Shown: positions 43,812 to 53,065 of the stretch, one piece after another | Numbering within the stretch: position 1 is the first letter of the stretch | Layout of the letters: every line of letters begins with the position of its first letter | Source of the DNA: Arthrobacter sp. AZCC_0090 | GTDB lineage: Bacteria; Actinomycetota; Actinomycetes; Actinomycetales; Micrococcaceae | DNA: 64,000 nt | Reading direction: 5' to 3' | Assembly: GCF_014207375.1 (NCBI RefSeq) | Contig: NZ_JACHEE010000016.1 | Coordinates: 1 to 64,000, forward strand | Program-made: the position numbers and the translations under genes | Notes under the pieces: generated by a model | What the model saw: only the letters and a program-made list of their open reading frames with translations | Told to the model about the DNA's origin: nothing | Databases searched by the model: none

Positions 43812-44551
43812 GGCCGTTCCCGGCTTGCGTGAGGCGCGTGTGCGCGGGGCTCCTGGTTCGCGGCCGCCCGGGTTCGCGGCAGCAGGAAACCGGCTGCTAC
43901 GAGCCAGAGGAGGCCACCGAACCGCCCGATCGGCAGGAGGAACTGCAAGGGCTCGATCGCCATCGACAGGAAGCTCAATTCGGACAGGGCAGCGATGACG
44001 AGGCCGGTCCAGGCCAGCCAGCGGGGCATGAAGCGCAGGATCAGGGCAGGGACCGCGATACCCGCCACCAGGAGACCGATCCCGACGACGAAGCCCACCC
44101 CTCCGGTGATGAACGCGAGGAATGAGAGCGCGTGGGTGAGTGTGACATCCGTGGTGATTTCGGGCCGGCTCAGCAGCCAGGTCACAGAACCCGAGAACAT
44201 GAGGAAGATGGCTGCGCTGACGCCGCCAAAGAAGCCAATGGCCGGTCCGGGGACGCGCACGCCGAGCCGGAGCTGCCGGGCGTAGACGGTGGCGGCATAG
44301 ATCCCCAACGGCACGGCTGAGCCGAATTGGAGCATGCCGCCGAGGCGCGTTGCGGGGACGTTTTGCTGGAAGAACGCGGCCACTTGCCCCTCGGGCGCGA
44401 AGGGCGAGACGAACGTTTGGCCGCTCGTGAGGATTGCGGACGTGACGAGGCTGGCGAGGAATATGCCCAGGCTGACGAGGGCAAGAACGCCCGGGTGTGG
44501 ACCGCCTGACCGGGCTGGATGGCCTTCATCGGGAATCGAACGACTACTCAT
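43808..44551 (-). CDS. Multi-helix membrane protein (DUF4386-like)
   Basis: 247 aa with about seven hydrophobic helices (LALVSLGIFLASLVTSAIL, then FGSAVPLGIYAATVYA and others). Resembles DUF4386-type proteins often found beside MarR/TetR-controlled reductases; function unknown. ATG at 44549-44551 chosen. Just upstream is a 20-base imperfect tandem duplication (TGGCTGAACCTT at 44551 and 44571) that repeats the ribosome-site region. First gene of a two-gene unit with the SDR. Confidence 0.7.
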   Translation of the reverse strand: MSSRSIPDEGHPARSGGPHPGVLALVSLGIFLASLVTSAILTSGQTFVSPFAPEGQVAAFFQQNVPATRLGGMLQFGSAVPLGIYAATVYARQLRLGVRVPGPAIGFFGGVSAAIFLMFSGSVTWLLSRPEITTDVTLTHALSFLAFITGGVGFVVGIGLLVAGIAVPALILRFMPRWLAWTGLVIAALSELSFLSMAIEPLQFLLPIGRFGGLLWLVAAGFLLPRTRAAANQEPRAHAPHASRERP

Positions 44552-44595
44552 GGCTGAACCTTTCTCGTAGTGGCTGAACCTTCGTAATTGCATCA

Positions 44596-44625
44596 CTATT
44601 GAAATGGTTCACCTATGGAATTGTT
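44596..44625. promoter_or_regulatory. Direct repeat in the MarR divergent promoter
   Basis: CTATTGAAATGGTT (44596) and CTATGGAATTGTT (44613) repeat at a 17-base step in the AT-rich gap between the membrane-protein and marR genes. Position fits a MarR site; no clear dyad. Confidence 0.35.
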
Positions 44626-44649
44626 CTGTCAAGCATGTATTCTGAATCC

Positions 44650-45147
44650 ATGGATTCAGCCACGCCGGGCCGGCCGAAACGGACCGCCTTTCTCTTGTCG
44701 CAGCTTGGTGCCGTGGCGTCGTCCCGCTTTGCCGAGCGCACCCGGGCGATCGGCCTCACCCCGAGCGACGCCGGTGTCATCCGACTGCTCGGGCGCTCGC
44801 CGGGGTTGAGCCAGCGCTCGCTTGCGGACAGGCTGGGTGCCGTCCCTAGCCGCGTGGTTTCACTCATTGATTCCCTGCAGGAACGCGGGCTGGTGGAGAG
44901 AATGCGGAGCAGCACGGACCGACGGAACTATGAACTCCACCTCACGGAGGCCGGCAAACGCGTACTGCGGGAACTGCGCGGGATTGCCGAACAGCATGAA
45001 ATGGAGCTCCTGGCCCCGCTGACAGACGAACAGATCACGCAACTTGGCGAGCTGCTCGCGCAGCTCGCCAATGGCCAGGGGCTAGACAGGGACCTGCACC
45101 GCGACGTCGCGCGGGACGTCCCTCGCGACGCCGGGCGTCCGGCCTGA
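44650..45147 (+). CDS. MarR-family transcriptional regulator
   Basis: 165 aa. Winged helix from LTPSDAGVIRLLGRSPGLSQRSLADRLG through the wing ERMRSSTDRRNYELHLTEAGK. The C-terminal RDLHRDVARDVPRDAG is a short charged repeat outside the fold. Start at ATG 44650 or an in-frame ATG at 44635; neither has a good ribosome site. Divergent from the membrane protein-SDR pair, its likely targets, and only four bases from the convergent oxidoreductase stop. Confidence 0.85.
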   Translation: MDSATPGRPKRTAFLLSQLGAVASSRFAERTRAIGLTPSDAGVIRLLGRSPGLSQRSLADRLGAVPSRVVSLIDSLQERGLVERMRSSTDRRNYELHLTEAGKRVLRELRGIAEQHEMELLAPLTDEQITQLGELLAQLANGQGLDRDLHRDVARDVPRDAGRPA

Positions 45148-45151
45148 TCTG

Positions 45152-46213
45152 CTACAGCACCACCTCGCGTCCTGTCCGGCCGGACTCGTAGATCGCTGAG
45201 ATGATCTTGATGAGTTCAAGGCCGTGGGCTGCGGGCGCGGCCTCGGGCGCCTCGCCCCGGGCAGTGGCCAGGAACTGTTCCACCTCGTTGCGGTAGGCCA
45301 CGTTGCTGAAGGTGGGCGAATCGAGCACGGGCGAAATATCCAGTAGCGTGTCGTGCTGCTCGGTGAAGATTTCCAAGGCCGGCTCCAGTTGGGCCCCGCC
45401 TTTGTCTCCAAAGACCTGGACCCGGGTTTCATCTGTGCCGTGCATCGAGTAACTAGTGTCGAAGTGCATTACTGCGCCGTTGCTGAATTTGATCAGCGCT
45501 GTGGCAAGGTCCTCCACCGGGTCCACCGGCTGCCGTGCCGGATCGAAATCAGCGGACAGATACCGGCTGAAGTTGGCGATATTGTTCCGGGCACCGATCT
45601 TGTGGAAAACGGTCCCGGAAACCGAGGCCACGGAAGGGCAGCCCATGAGCCACCAGCAAATGTCGATGAAATGGACGCCCAGATCGATCAGCGGCCCTCC
45701 GCCGGACAGCGTTTTGTCAGCGAACCAGCCACCGGGATTGCCCACCCTGCGCAGGCACGTGGCCTTGGCATAGTAGATCTGGCCCAGGTCTCCGGCGTCG
45801 ATGAAGCGCTTGAGCACCTCGGCGTTGGGCGAGAAGCGGCGCACGTAGGCCACCTGCAGCGACGCAGTACTCCGCTGGGCGGCGGCAACTACGGCTAGGG
45901 CCTGCTGCAGCGAGGCCGTCATGGGTTTCTCAATCAGCACATGCTTGCCGGCCTCGAGTGCCGCAATCACGATCTCCGCGTGGGTGTCGTTGCGCGTGCA
46001 GATGCTGACGGCGTCGATCTCCGGATCCGCCAAGAGCTCCGCGTAGTCGGTGAAGACCTTGACTGCACCGTATTCGGCAGCGCGGCTCCCGGCGCGCGAG
46101 GCATCGATGTCGCAGACGGCAAGGAGGTGCGCCGATGGCGAATCCCGGTATGCGTCCAGATGCAGCTCGGAGATCGTTCCCAGTCCGATGACGCCTACGT
46201 TCAGCGCCCCCAT
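45152..46213 (-). CDS. Gfo/Idh/MocA-family NAD(P)-dependent oxidoreductase
   Basis: 353 aa. N-terminal Rossmann fold with VGVIGLGTISELHL, the family motif IEKPM (VLIEKPMTASLQQA) and the catalytic-site GGGPLIDLGVHFIDICWW. Such enzymes oxidise cyclic polyols or sugar derivatives. It starts directly after the isomerase stop (TGA then ATG), so the two form a unit divergent from the M81/ABC operon. With the isomerase it probably processes the sugar imported there. Confidence 0.88.
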   Translation of the reverse strand: MGALNVGVIGLGTISELHLDAYRDSPSAHLLAVCDIDASRAGSRAAEYGAVKVFTDYAELLADPEIDAVSICTRNDTHAEIVIAALEAGKHVLIEKPMTASLQQALAVVAAAQRSTASLQVAYVRRFSPNAEVLKRFIDAGDLGQIYYAKATCLRRVGNPGGWFADKTLSGGGPLIDLGVHFIDICWWLMGCPSVASVSGTVFHKIGARNNIANFSRYLSADFDPARQPVDPVEDLATALIKFSNGAVMHFDTSYSMHGTDETRVQVFGDKGGAQLEPALEIFTEQHDTLLDISPVLDSPTFSNVAYRNEVEQFLATARGEAPEAAPAAHGLELIKIISAIYESGRTGREVVL

Positions 46214-47068
46214 TCAGCAGCCCTCCCATAGTGCGGCGGCGTTGCGCAGCGATTCCGGGACAGCGGTGAGACTCTCCTCGCGGCCCTCGTATTCCACGGA
46301 GCATGGTCCGCTGAAGCCAAAGTCCTTGATGAGGCGCAGGATCCGCGGCAGGTCCATATCGCCGAGTCCGAGCACTGAGCCTTGGATGTAATCGCCGGCC
46401 AACGTTCGCAGCCAACCTTCGCCGGGGCTTCGCTTCCGGCTGTAGAAATCCTTGAGGTGGACCACTGCCGCATACGGGAGCAGCTTGGCGACGGCCGATT
46501 CCGGCAGTTCATCGACGCACAGGAAGTTGCCGATGTCCAAGGTGATCTTGAAGTTTTCACGGTCCACGGCGTGCACCAATTGGAGGAGGCGCTCGCTGAC
46601 GTTGAACGCCATGCCATGGTTTTCAACGCTCGTGGTGATGCCCAAGCCCGCTGCATAGTCGGCCAGCTCCCGGGACGCTGGAACCACTCTCTCCAAGGCA
46701 TTGCGGTATTCGGTGTAGGAAGCCGGGCGCCAGGCCCAAGGCACAACATCGTGCCGGAAGCGGCTGATCCCCAGCCGGTGGGCTGTGTCCAGGTGGGTCT
46801 TCACTCGTTCGATTTCTTCGGCCGCGTCATTGCCGAGGAAGTCCGCGCCAACCACATAGTTGACCAAGGCGATGCCCGATTCCCCTGCACGTTCCCGCAG
46901 TCCTTCGGCCGCCGCCTGGTCTGAGGAAAGGTCCACGCCCAGTCCCGCTTCGGCCACTTCGAGATGGCTGGCACCGTGCGTCGCCGCCCAGCCCGGAAGG
47001 TCCAAGAGGCCCACCCGTCCGTTGGCCAAGGCTCCTGCCAGACTGTACGTGCTTAGCCCTATCTGCAT
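46214..47068 (-). CDS. Sugar phosphate isomerase/epimerase (AP endonuclease family 2 fold)
   Basis: 284 aa TIM barrel. Metal-ligand regions: Glu in TTSVENHGMAF, Asp/His in ITLDIGNFLC and VVHLKDFY, Glu in SVEYEGREE. Family members interconvert keto-sugars or inosose intermediates. Divergent from the M81 gene with 173 bases between, and coupled to the Gfo/Idh gene. Confidence 0.87.
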   Translation of the reverse strand: MQIGLSTYSLAGALANGRVGLLDLPGWAATHGASHLEVAEAGLGVDLSSDQAAAEGLRERAGESGIALVNYVVGADFLGNDAAEEIERVKTHLDTAHRLGISRFRHDVVPWAWRPASYTEYRNALERVVPASRELADYAAGLGITTSVENHGMAFNVSERLLQLVHAVDRENFKITLDIGNFLCVDELPESAVAKLLPYAAVVHLKDFYSRKRSPGEGWLRTLAGDYIQGSVLGLGDMDLPRILRLIKDFGFSGPCSVEYEGREESLTAVPESLRNAAALWEGC

Positions 47069-47241
47069 TGTTCGATCCTCTTCTGTTCGTCCCGCTGGGT
47101 GCCGCTTGCCGTCGCTTGCGAGCCCACGTTACGCAGGATTCCGTGCGAAAAGGGTGGCCTGAACTTCATTCGGCATTGAACTTTCGCAGCTGGCGCCTGG
47201 ACCCTCGCGGCTCCGCGCCCAACCTCAATATGGTGGCTTGC

Positions 47242-48759
47242 ATGACGGAATTGAAGCCCCGGATCCTCATCACCGGAATCGCACTCGAAGCCAGTACCTA
47301 TTCGCCCGCCCGGACCCGCATGGAGGACTTCGTCCGGCGAGATGGCCAGGAGATCCTGGAGCAGTACCCGTTTTTCGCCCCCGGCCACCCGGTGCGCGAA
47401 GCCGCGGAGTGGGTGCCGCTCGTCCATTTCCGGTCCATCCCCGGCGGGGCCGTGCCTGCCGAGGATTACGCCGAAATGAAACTGACAATCCTCTCAGCCG
47501 TGGCGGATGCCTTGGGCGAGGGCCCGGTGGACGGCCTGTACTTCGACATCCACGGTGCCATGAGCGTCGATGGCGTCGACGATCCCGAAGGTGATTTGCT
47601 CCTGGCCTTGCGCGGCCTGCTTGGCCCGGACGTACTGGTGTCCAGTGGCATGGACCTGCACGGCAACGTTTCCTGGACTTTGGCGCACCAACTCGACATC
47701 CCCAGCTGCTACCGCATGGCCCCGCACGAGGACTGGCTGGAAACCAAGGAACGCGCCGCCATGAACTTGCTGGAGCGACTGGCACTGCCGGAGGCCACAC
47801 GGCGCCCCATCAAGGCCTGGGTTCCGGTCCCCATCCTGCTGCCCGGCGAGAAGACCAGTACCCGATTGGAACCAGCCAAGTCGCTGTACGAGAAAGTGGC
47901 CGTGATCGCTGAGCGGCCCGGCGTGCTCGACGCGGCATTGTGGATCGGTTATGCCTGGGCTGACGAGCCGCGCAACCGTGCTGTGGTGATGGTCACCGGT
48001 GACGACGCCGACGCCGTCGCGCGCCACGCGGGCGGGCTCGCCGTCGAGATGTGGAACAGGCGGGACGAGTTCCGTTTCGTCGCGCCGTCGGCGCCGCTCG
48101 CTGAATGCCTTGCTGCAGCGGAGGCAAGTACGAAGCGCCCGTATTTCATCAGCGATTCCGGGGACAACCCCACTGCCGGGGGAGCCGGGGACGTCACATG
48201 GACCCTGCAGAGGCTCCTTGAACACCCTCCGATCGCTGACGGAACACTGCAGGCGATCTATGCCTCCATCCCGGATGCCGCCGCCTTGGACGCCTGCATT
48301 GCGGCCGGCGTCGGAGGCTCCATCTCCGTGGACGTCGGCGCACGCGTGGACGCCACCCAGTCCGGTCCGGCAAGGCTGGACGGCACCGTGGAGCACCTGG
48401 CCCACGGCGACCCCGTGGCCCTTGACGAGGCAGTGATACGCGTCGGCGGACTGCGCGTCATCGTCACCCGGCGCCGGAAGCCCTACCACCTGGAATCGGA
48501 CTTCCTCCGGAACGGCGTAGATGCCCGCTCAGCCGATGTTGTGGTGGTCAAGATCGGCTACCTCGAGCCGGAGCTCTTCGACATGGCCGCCGACTGGATG
48601 CTGGCGCTCACCCCGGGCGGCGTGGACCAGGATCTGCACCGCTTGGGTCACCAAAGGATCGCGCGGCCCATGTTCCCGTTCGACGACGGCGAGCCGGCGC
48701 CGAATCTGAACGCGCGGTTAGTGCCGGCGTCCAACGAGCCTGCCGGCGTCGAGCACTGA
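47242..48759 (+). CDS. M81-family metallopeptidase-like protein (MlrC type)
   Basis: 505 aa. The N-terminal MlrC domain has the putative zinc residues in YFDIHGAMSVDG, SGMDLHGNVS and YRMAPHED; the C-terminal MlrC domain contains DSGDNPTAGGAGDVTW. MlrC was named for microcystin peptide degradation, but most relatives lie in sugar or amino-acid clusters and probably cleave other amides. Here it heads the carbohydrate importer operon, 154 bases before the receptor gene. Start ATG 47242 fits MTELKPRILITGIALEAST; the 58 codons before it are discarded. Confidence 0.85.
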   Translation: MTELKPRILITGIALEASTYSPARTRMEDFVRRDGQEILEQYPFFAPGHPVREAAEWVPLVHFRSIPGGAVPAEDYAEMKLTILSAVADALGEGPVDGLYFDIHGAMSVDGVDDPEGDLLLALRGLLGPDVLVSSGMDLHGNVSWTLAHQLDIPSCYRMAPHEDWLETKERAAMNLLERLALPEATRRPIKAWVPVPILLPGEKTSTRLEPAKSLYEKVAVIAERPGVLDAALWIGYAWADEPRNRAVVMVTGDDADAVARHAGGLAVEMWNRRDEFRFVAPSAPLAECLAAAEASTKRPYFISDSGDNPTAGGAGDVTWTLQRLLEHPPIADGTLQAIYASIPDAAALDACIAAGVGGSISVDVGARVDATQSGPARLDGTVEHLAHGDPVALDEAVIRVGGLRVIVTRRRKPYHLESDFLRNGVDARSADVVVVKIGYLEPELFDMAADWMLALTPGGVDQDLHRLGHQRIARPMFPFDDGEPAPNLNARLVPASNEPAGVEH

Positions 48760-48807
48760 CGGATGAGCTGAGGGCGGCGCCCGAGGCACCCAAACTGAAC
48801 TCTCACT

Positions 48808-48829
48808 AACTTCGATTCCGAACTAAGTT
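48808..48829. promoter_or_regulatory. Weak inverted repeat before the ABC operon
   Basis: AACTT (48808) and AAGTT (48825) flank an inner TTCG...CGAA pair, in the gap between the M81 stop and the receptor gene. Candidate site for the ROK regulator encoded downstream; support is thin. Confidence 0.3.
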
Positions 48830-48913
48830 CCAACACCTTCCGAAGCATCAACCCTCCGTGATTTCGTTTCCTGCATGGTCAATCGGCCCTGTGAGTTCAA
48901 AGTGGAGGAAGCG

Positions 48914-50212
48914 ATGAAAGAACTTAGTCGACGTGGATTGCTCGGTCTGGGCGGAGCACTGGGCGCCGCAGCTTTGCTGTCAGCATGTGGCGAGGCCTCG
49001 GGCTCCGCTTCTTCAGACAGCCTTTCCACCCCGGCAAAGCTGCGGGTCTGGTTCATGAAGGACTCCGTCTCGGACAAGGCCCAGGCCTGGTTGAAGCAAG
49101 AGTTCGAAAAGAAGTTCCAAGGATCCACCCTCACTATCGAGCAGCAGGAGTGGGACGGCATCGTCCCGAAGCTCCAGACCGCCCTTGCCAGCCCCGAATC
49201 GACGCCGGACATCATCGAACTTGGCAACACCCAGGCCCCCACGTTCTGTGCGGTGGGAGCCCTCGCCGATCTGAGCGGCGTGAAGGAAGAGCTGGGCGGC
49301 GCAAACCTGACCAAGTCGCTCGTGGAGCTCGGCAGTTTCGAGAACAAGATGTACGCCGCTCCGTTCTACGCGGGAAGCCGGATTGTGTTCTACCGCAAGG
49401 ACATGTTCCAGGAGCTCGGGCTCGCGATCCCTAAGACCATTGATGAGTTGACCGCCGTCGCAACGAAAATCCAGGCCGGAAATCCTGAGAAGAACGCGCA
49501 CTTTTCCGGGATGTTCCTGCCCGGGATCTCATCCCAATCCGCGTTCGCGTGGGTCTTCAGCAACGGCGGGCGACTGGCGGTGCAGAAGGACGGGAAATGG
49601 GAAGGCAGCTTGTCCTCGCCGGAAAGCCAGAAAGCCATCGCCCAGCTGCAGCAGCTGTGGAAGACGGGCTCCACCACTGGAACGATCACCGACTCCACCA
49701 TCGGTTCCCAGCCGTACACCGCCTTCAACACGGGCGAAGCAGGAATGTTCTTCGGCTTCAACTTCCACCTGAAGAAGATTAAGAAGGAACTCCTGGACGC
49801 CGGAAAGGTGGGCTACTTCAACTTTCCTTCGCCCAAGAGCGATGGCGCAGGCAACCCTTTTGCCGGCGGCTCGAACGTAGCCATCTCGAACAACAGCAAG
49901 GCACGGGGGCTCGCCAAAGAAGCCCTGAAACTCATCTTCAGCAAGCCGTTCCAGGAATTCTTCGCCACCGAGGGAGGCTGGGTCCCCGGAAACCTGAACT
50001 ATGCGGCAGCCCTCGGGCAGGACGAGCTGTCCAAGGTCACCATCGAGGCGGTCAGGAATTCCGTGGGAACCCCGGCGGCTAAGAACTGGGCATTGGTGGA
50101 GAGCGCCAAGGTGGTTGACGACTTCTTCGTGGCCATGGGCGCACTGAAGGATCCGGTTGGCCTGGCCAAGACCGCCGACGCCAAAATGACCGAGATCCTC
50201 AACAGCAAGTAA
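48914..50212 (+). CDS. Extracellular sugar-binding lipoprotein, family 1
   Basis: 432 aa. SRRGLLGLGG followed by a hydrophobic run and lipobox LLSAC gives a lipoprotein with a twin-arginine-like start. The mature chain is a cluster-D receptor (LRVWFMKDS, TPDIIELGNTQAPTF, YAAPFYAGSRIVFYRKDMF). GGAGGA eight bases before the ATG at 48914 fixes the start. Partner permeases follow directly; no ATPase gene is in the operon. Confidence 0.88.
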   Translation: MKELSRRGLLGLGGALGAAALLSACGEASGSASSDSLSTPAKLRVWFMKDSVSDKAQAWLKQEFEKKFQGSTLTIEQQEWDGIVPKLQTALASPESTPDIIELGNTQAPTFCAVGALADLSGVKEELGGANLTKSLVELGSFENKMYAAPFYAGSRIVFYRKDMFQELGLAIPKTIDELTAVATKIQAGNPEKNAHFSGMFLPGISSQSAFAWVFSNGGRLAVQKDGKWEGSLSSPESQKAIAQLQQLWKTGSTTGTITDSTIGSQPYTAFNTGEAGMFFGFNFHLKKIKKELLDAGKVGYFNFPSPKSDGAGNPFAGGSNVAISNNSKARGLAKEALKLIFSKPFQEFFATEGGWVPGNLNYAAALGQDELSKVTIEAVRNSVGTPAAKNWALVESAKVVDDFFVAMGALKDPVGLAKTADAKMTEILNSK

Positions 50213-50242
50213 GCCCGGCGGGAAGCAGAAAGGACCCAAATC

Positions 50243-51205
50243 ATGACGGTAACCAGTACGCGTGCAAAGCCGGGCGGGATTCTGCCTGGCCGGCCTGAAC
50301 CACCGGCCCCCAAAAAGCGCCGGCGCAACCCCCTGCCGTATCTCCTTCTGCTTCCCGCGGTGCTCATTGTCCTGGTGGACATGGGCTACCCGTTGCTACG
50401 CCAAATCACCATGGCGTTCCAGCACTTTTCCCTTGAACAGCAGTTCGGCAAACCAGCCGAATTCGTCGGACTGGATAACTTCACCCGCGTGCTCGGCGAT
50501 TCGGCATTCTGGCTCACGCTGGGTAGGTCCCTTGCCTTTTGCCTCGTGTGTGCCGCATTGACAATGGCCATCGGAATCGGGGGCGCGCTTTTGCTCACCA
50601 AGCTCTCCCGCGCGGTGTCCGTCTTCGTCCAGGCCGCCATGCTGCTCGCGTGGGCCATGCCCGTGTTGTCATCGCTTCAGGTGTTCCAGTGGATCTTCGA
50701 TTCCAGGTCCGGTGTGGTCGACTGGAGCCTGGCCGGACTGGGGCTGCAGGGGATGGCTGGATACAACTGGTTTTCCAACCCCGTGACCTTCTTCGCAGTA
50801 GCGGCCATTCTGGTCATCTGGATGAGCGTCCCGCTGGTGGTCTTCATGGTCTACGCATCGGTTACCCAGATCGACGAGTCCATGCTGGAGGCCTCCACCC
50901 TCGACGGCGCCAACGGCTGGAAACAATTCCGCGAAATCACCGTTCCAACGATCGCCCCGGTACTCCTGCTGGTCACGATTCTCGAAATCATCTGGGACCT
51001 GCGCGTATTTACCCAGATCTTCATCCTGCAGAAAAACGGTGGGATCACCGAGCAGACCAACGTCCTTGGCACCTACGTCTACCAAGTGGGCTTGTCCGGC
51101 GGAGATTATGGTGTGGCTTCGGCAACTGCCCTGATCATGCTGCTGATCACCTTGCTCCTGACCTGGCGCTATGTCACCCAATTCCTGAAGCAGGGAGAAG
51201 TCTGA
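50243..51205 (+). CDS. Sugar ABC importer permease (MalF-like)
   Basis: 320 aa, six helices, first PYLLLLPAVLIVLVDMGYPLL, with the EAA loop MLEASTLDGANGWKQFREITVP and FTQIFILQKNGGITEQTN replacing the usual TQGGP motif. A Pro-rich cytosolic N-terminus precedes helix 1. The stop abuts the ATG of the second permease. Confidence 0.9.
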   Translation: MTVTSTRAKPGGILPGRPEPPAPKKRRRNPLPYLLLLPAVLIVLVDMGYPLLRQITMAFQHFSLEQQFGKPAEFVGLDNFTRVLGDSAFWLTLGRSLAFCLVCAALTMAIGIGGALLLTKLSRAVSVFVQAAMLLAWAMPVLSSLQVFQWIFDSRSGVVDWSLAGLGLQGMAGYNWFSNPVTFFAVAAILVIWMSVPLVVFMVYASVTQIDESMLEASTLDGANGWKQFREITVPTIAPVLLLVTILEIIWDLRVFTQIFILQKNGGITEQTNVLGTYVYQVGLSGGDYGVASATALIMLLITLLLTWRYVTQFLKQGEV

Positions 51206-52045
51206 ATGGCCCTCAAACCCAGCCCCGTCCGCCGCTCGGCGGCCAACATCACCGGCCTGGTCTTCGGCTTGCTGTGGATTTTCCCGGTCTACTGGTTGGT
51301 CAACAATTCGCTCGTCACGGACGATGCCCTGCAATCGCGGACGCCGTCGTTCCTGCCGCTCGACTTCACCTGGGCACACTACGAGACGGTGCTCCACGAC
51401 AGCCGTTTCTGGTCCGCCCTGCGGATGAGCTTCGGTGTTGCCCTGATTGTGGTGGTAGCCGCCCTGCTCTTCGCCTTCTTCGCGAGCATGGCGCTGAGCC
51501 GCTTCCGCTTCAAAGGCCGGAAGATCGTCATCATCTCGGTGCTCGTCATCCAGATGATCCCCGCTGAAGCCATGTTCATTTCCCAGTACAAGATGATCGA
51601 CAGCTGGCATCTGCTCAACTCCATGCTTGGACTCAGCCTGCTGTATGTCGGGGCCTCCGTGCCCTTCACCATCTGGATGCTCAAGGGCTTCGTTGACGGG
51701 GTCCCGGTAGAGCTCGAGGAGTCGGCCATGATCGACGGGTGCTCCCGGATGGGCGCCTTCTTCCGTGTGACCTTCCCCCTGCTCGGCTCGGGACTGGTGG
51801 CTTCCGGGATCTTTGCCTTCCTGGCCGCCTGGAACGAGTACACGTTGGCCCTTGTGCTCCTGAGCAGCGACAACAGCAAGACCCTTCCCCTGTGGATCCA
51901 GGGCTTCAGCGGCCAGAACCAAGCCACGGACTGGGGCGGAATCATGGCCGGCTCCACCCTCATGGCGCTGCCGGTGATCATTCTCTTTGTCATCGTCCAG
52001 AAGAAGATGGCCCAGGGCCTCGTCGCTGGTGCGGTGAAAGGCTGA
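51206..52045 (+). CDS. Sugar ABC importer permease (MalG-like)
   Basis: 279 aa, six helices with the EAA loop ELEESAMIDGCSRMGAFFRVTFP and terminal MAQGLVAGAVKG typical of MalG. Begins immediately at the MalF-like stop and is followed one base later by the ROK kinase. It needs an ATPase from elsewhere; the UgpC-like protein at 22546-23697 or a general MsiK-type ATPase are candidates. Confidence 0.9.
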   Translation: MALKPSPVRRSAANITGLVFGLLWIFPVYWLVNNSLVTDDALQSRTPSFLPLDFTWAHYETVLHDSRFWSALRMSFGVALIVVVAALLFAFFASMALSRFRFKGRKIVIISVLVIQMIPAEAMFISQYKMIDSWHLLNSMLGLSLLYVGASVPFTIWMLKGFVDGVPVELEESAMIDGCSRMGAFFRVTFPLLGSGLVASGIFAFLAAWNEYTLALVLLSSDNSKTLPLWIQGFSGQNQATDWGGIMAGSTLMALPVIILFVIVQKKMAQGLVAGAVKG

Positions 52046-52046
52046 A

Positions 52047-53063
52047 ATGCGGTCGAGCGTACAAACCACCAGTCCTCCACTGGCGTCGCTGCTTCTGGGA
52101 CGGGGAGCACCGGTCCTGGTTTTCGACGTCGGCGGAACCGACCTCAAGTTCGGCGACGTGGATGAAGACGGCCGGTTCACCCATCGTGGAACCACGCCGA
52201 CGGCCAGAGGTTCGCAGGAGGAGTTCCTGGACCAACTCTCCGGCCTCGTCGCCACCTATCAATCCAAGCCCGTGGCAGAGCGGCCGCGAGCCATCGCGGT
52301 GAACGCGCCGGGCATTGTGGACGCAGATGCCGGCGTCGTGGTCTCGGCGGTGAATCTAGGGTGGAGCAACTTCGCGGTCTCGGCGGCACTGAAGGCGAGG
52401 ACCGGACTTCCCGTGGTGCTCGGCAACGATGTCCAGATGGCCGGGCTGGCAGAGCACAGGCTGGGCGCCGCGAAAGGGCTGCGGAACGCCCTGGTGATGG
52501 TCATCGGCACAGGGATTGCCAGCGCGGTCATCCTGGACGGCGAAGTCTACGACGGCGACGGGTACGCAGGGGAAATCGGCCACGCCCGCATGGAACCCCT
52601 TGCGAGCACCGTGGCCATGCCGTGTACGTGCGGCGCGTCCGGGTGTCTTCAGACGATGTCCTCGGCATCCGCCATCGCACGCAACTATGCGGCAGTCTCC
52701 GGTGTCCCGGTTGAAGGCGCCAAGGAAGTCATGGCGGCCGCAGAAGCAGGTGACCCGGCCGCCGTCGGGGTCCTGAACCAGGCCTTTGACGGGCTCGCGT
52801 TGGCCATCGCGCAAAGCGTTGCGCTGCTGGCACCGCAGGCCGTCATCTTCGGCGGCGGGCTGTCCAACGCTGGAGACGCGCTCCTTTTGCCGGTGGCTGC
52901 CCGGCTGGAGTCCATCCTGAGTTTCCACCGACGGCCGCTGCTCCGGTCTGCGCACTTCGGCCCCCTCGCCGGACTGATCGGGGGTGCCGTGCAGGCTCGT
53001 CGGCTACTCTGCAAAGAGCAGCCCACCGGCGGGCGGCAGACACCGAGCCCCTGGAGGGATTGA
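52047..53063 (+). CDS. ROK-family sugar kinase
   Basis: 338 aa. ATP loop VFDVGGTDLKFGD, catalytic Asp in VLGNDVQMAG, second phosphate motif GTGIASAVILDG and the ROK zinc site GHARMEP...CTCGASGCLQT. No HTH, so it is an enzyme (glucokinase/N-acetyl-hexosamine kinase group) rather than a repressor. It would phosphorylate the imported sugar. It overlaps the ROK regulator start. Confidence 0.88.
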   Translation: MRSSVQTTSPPLASLLLGRGAPVLVFDVGGTDLKFGDVDEDGRFTHRGTTPTARGSQEEFLDQLSGLVATYQSKPVAERPRAIAVNAPGIVDADAGVVVSAVNLGWSNFAVSAALKARTGLPVVLGNDVQMAGLAEHRLGAAKGLRNALVMVIGTGIASAVILDGEVYDGDGYAGEIGHARMEPLASTVAMPCTCGASGCLQTMSSASAIARNYAAVSGVPVEGAKEVMAAAEAGDPAAVGVLNQAFDGLALAIAQSVALLAPQAVIFGGGLSNAGDALLLPVAARLESILSFHRRPLLRSAHFGPLAGLIGGAVQARRLLCKEQPTGGRQTPSPWRD

Positions 53064-53065
53064 CT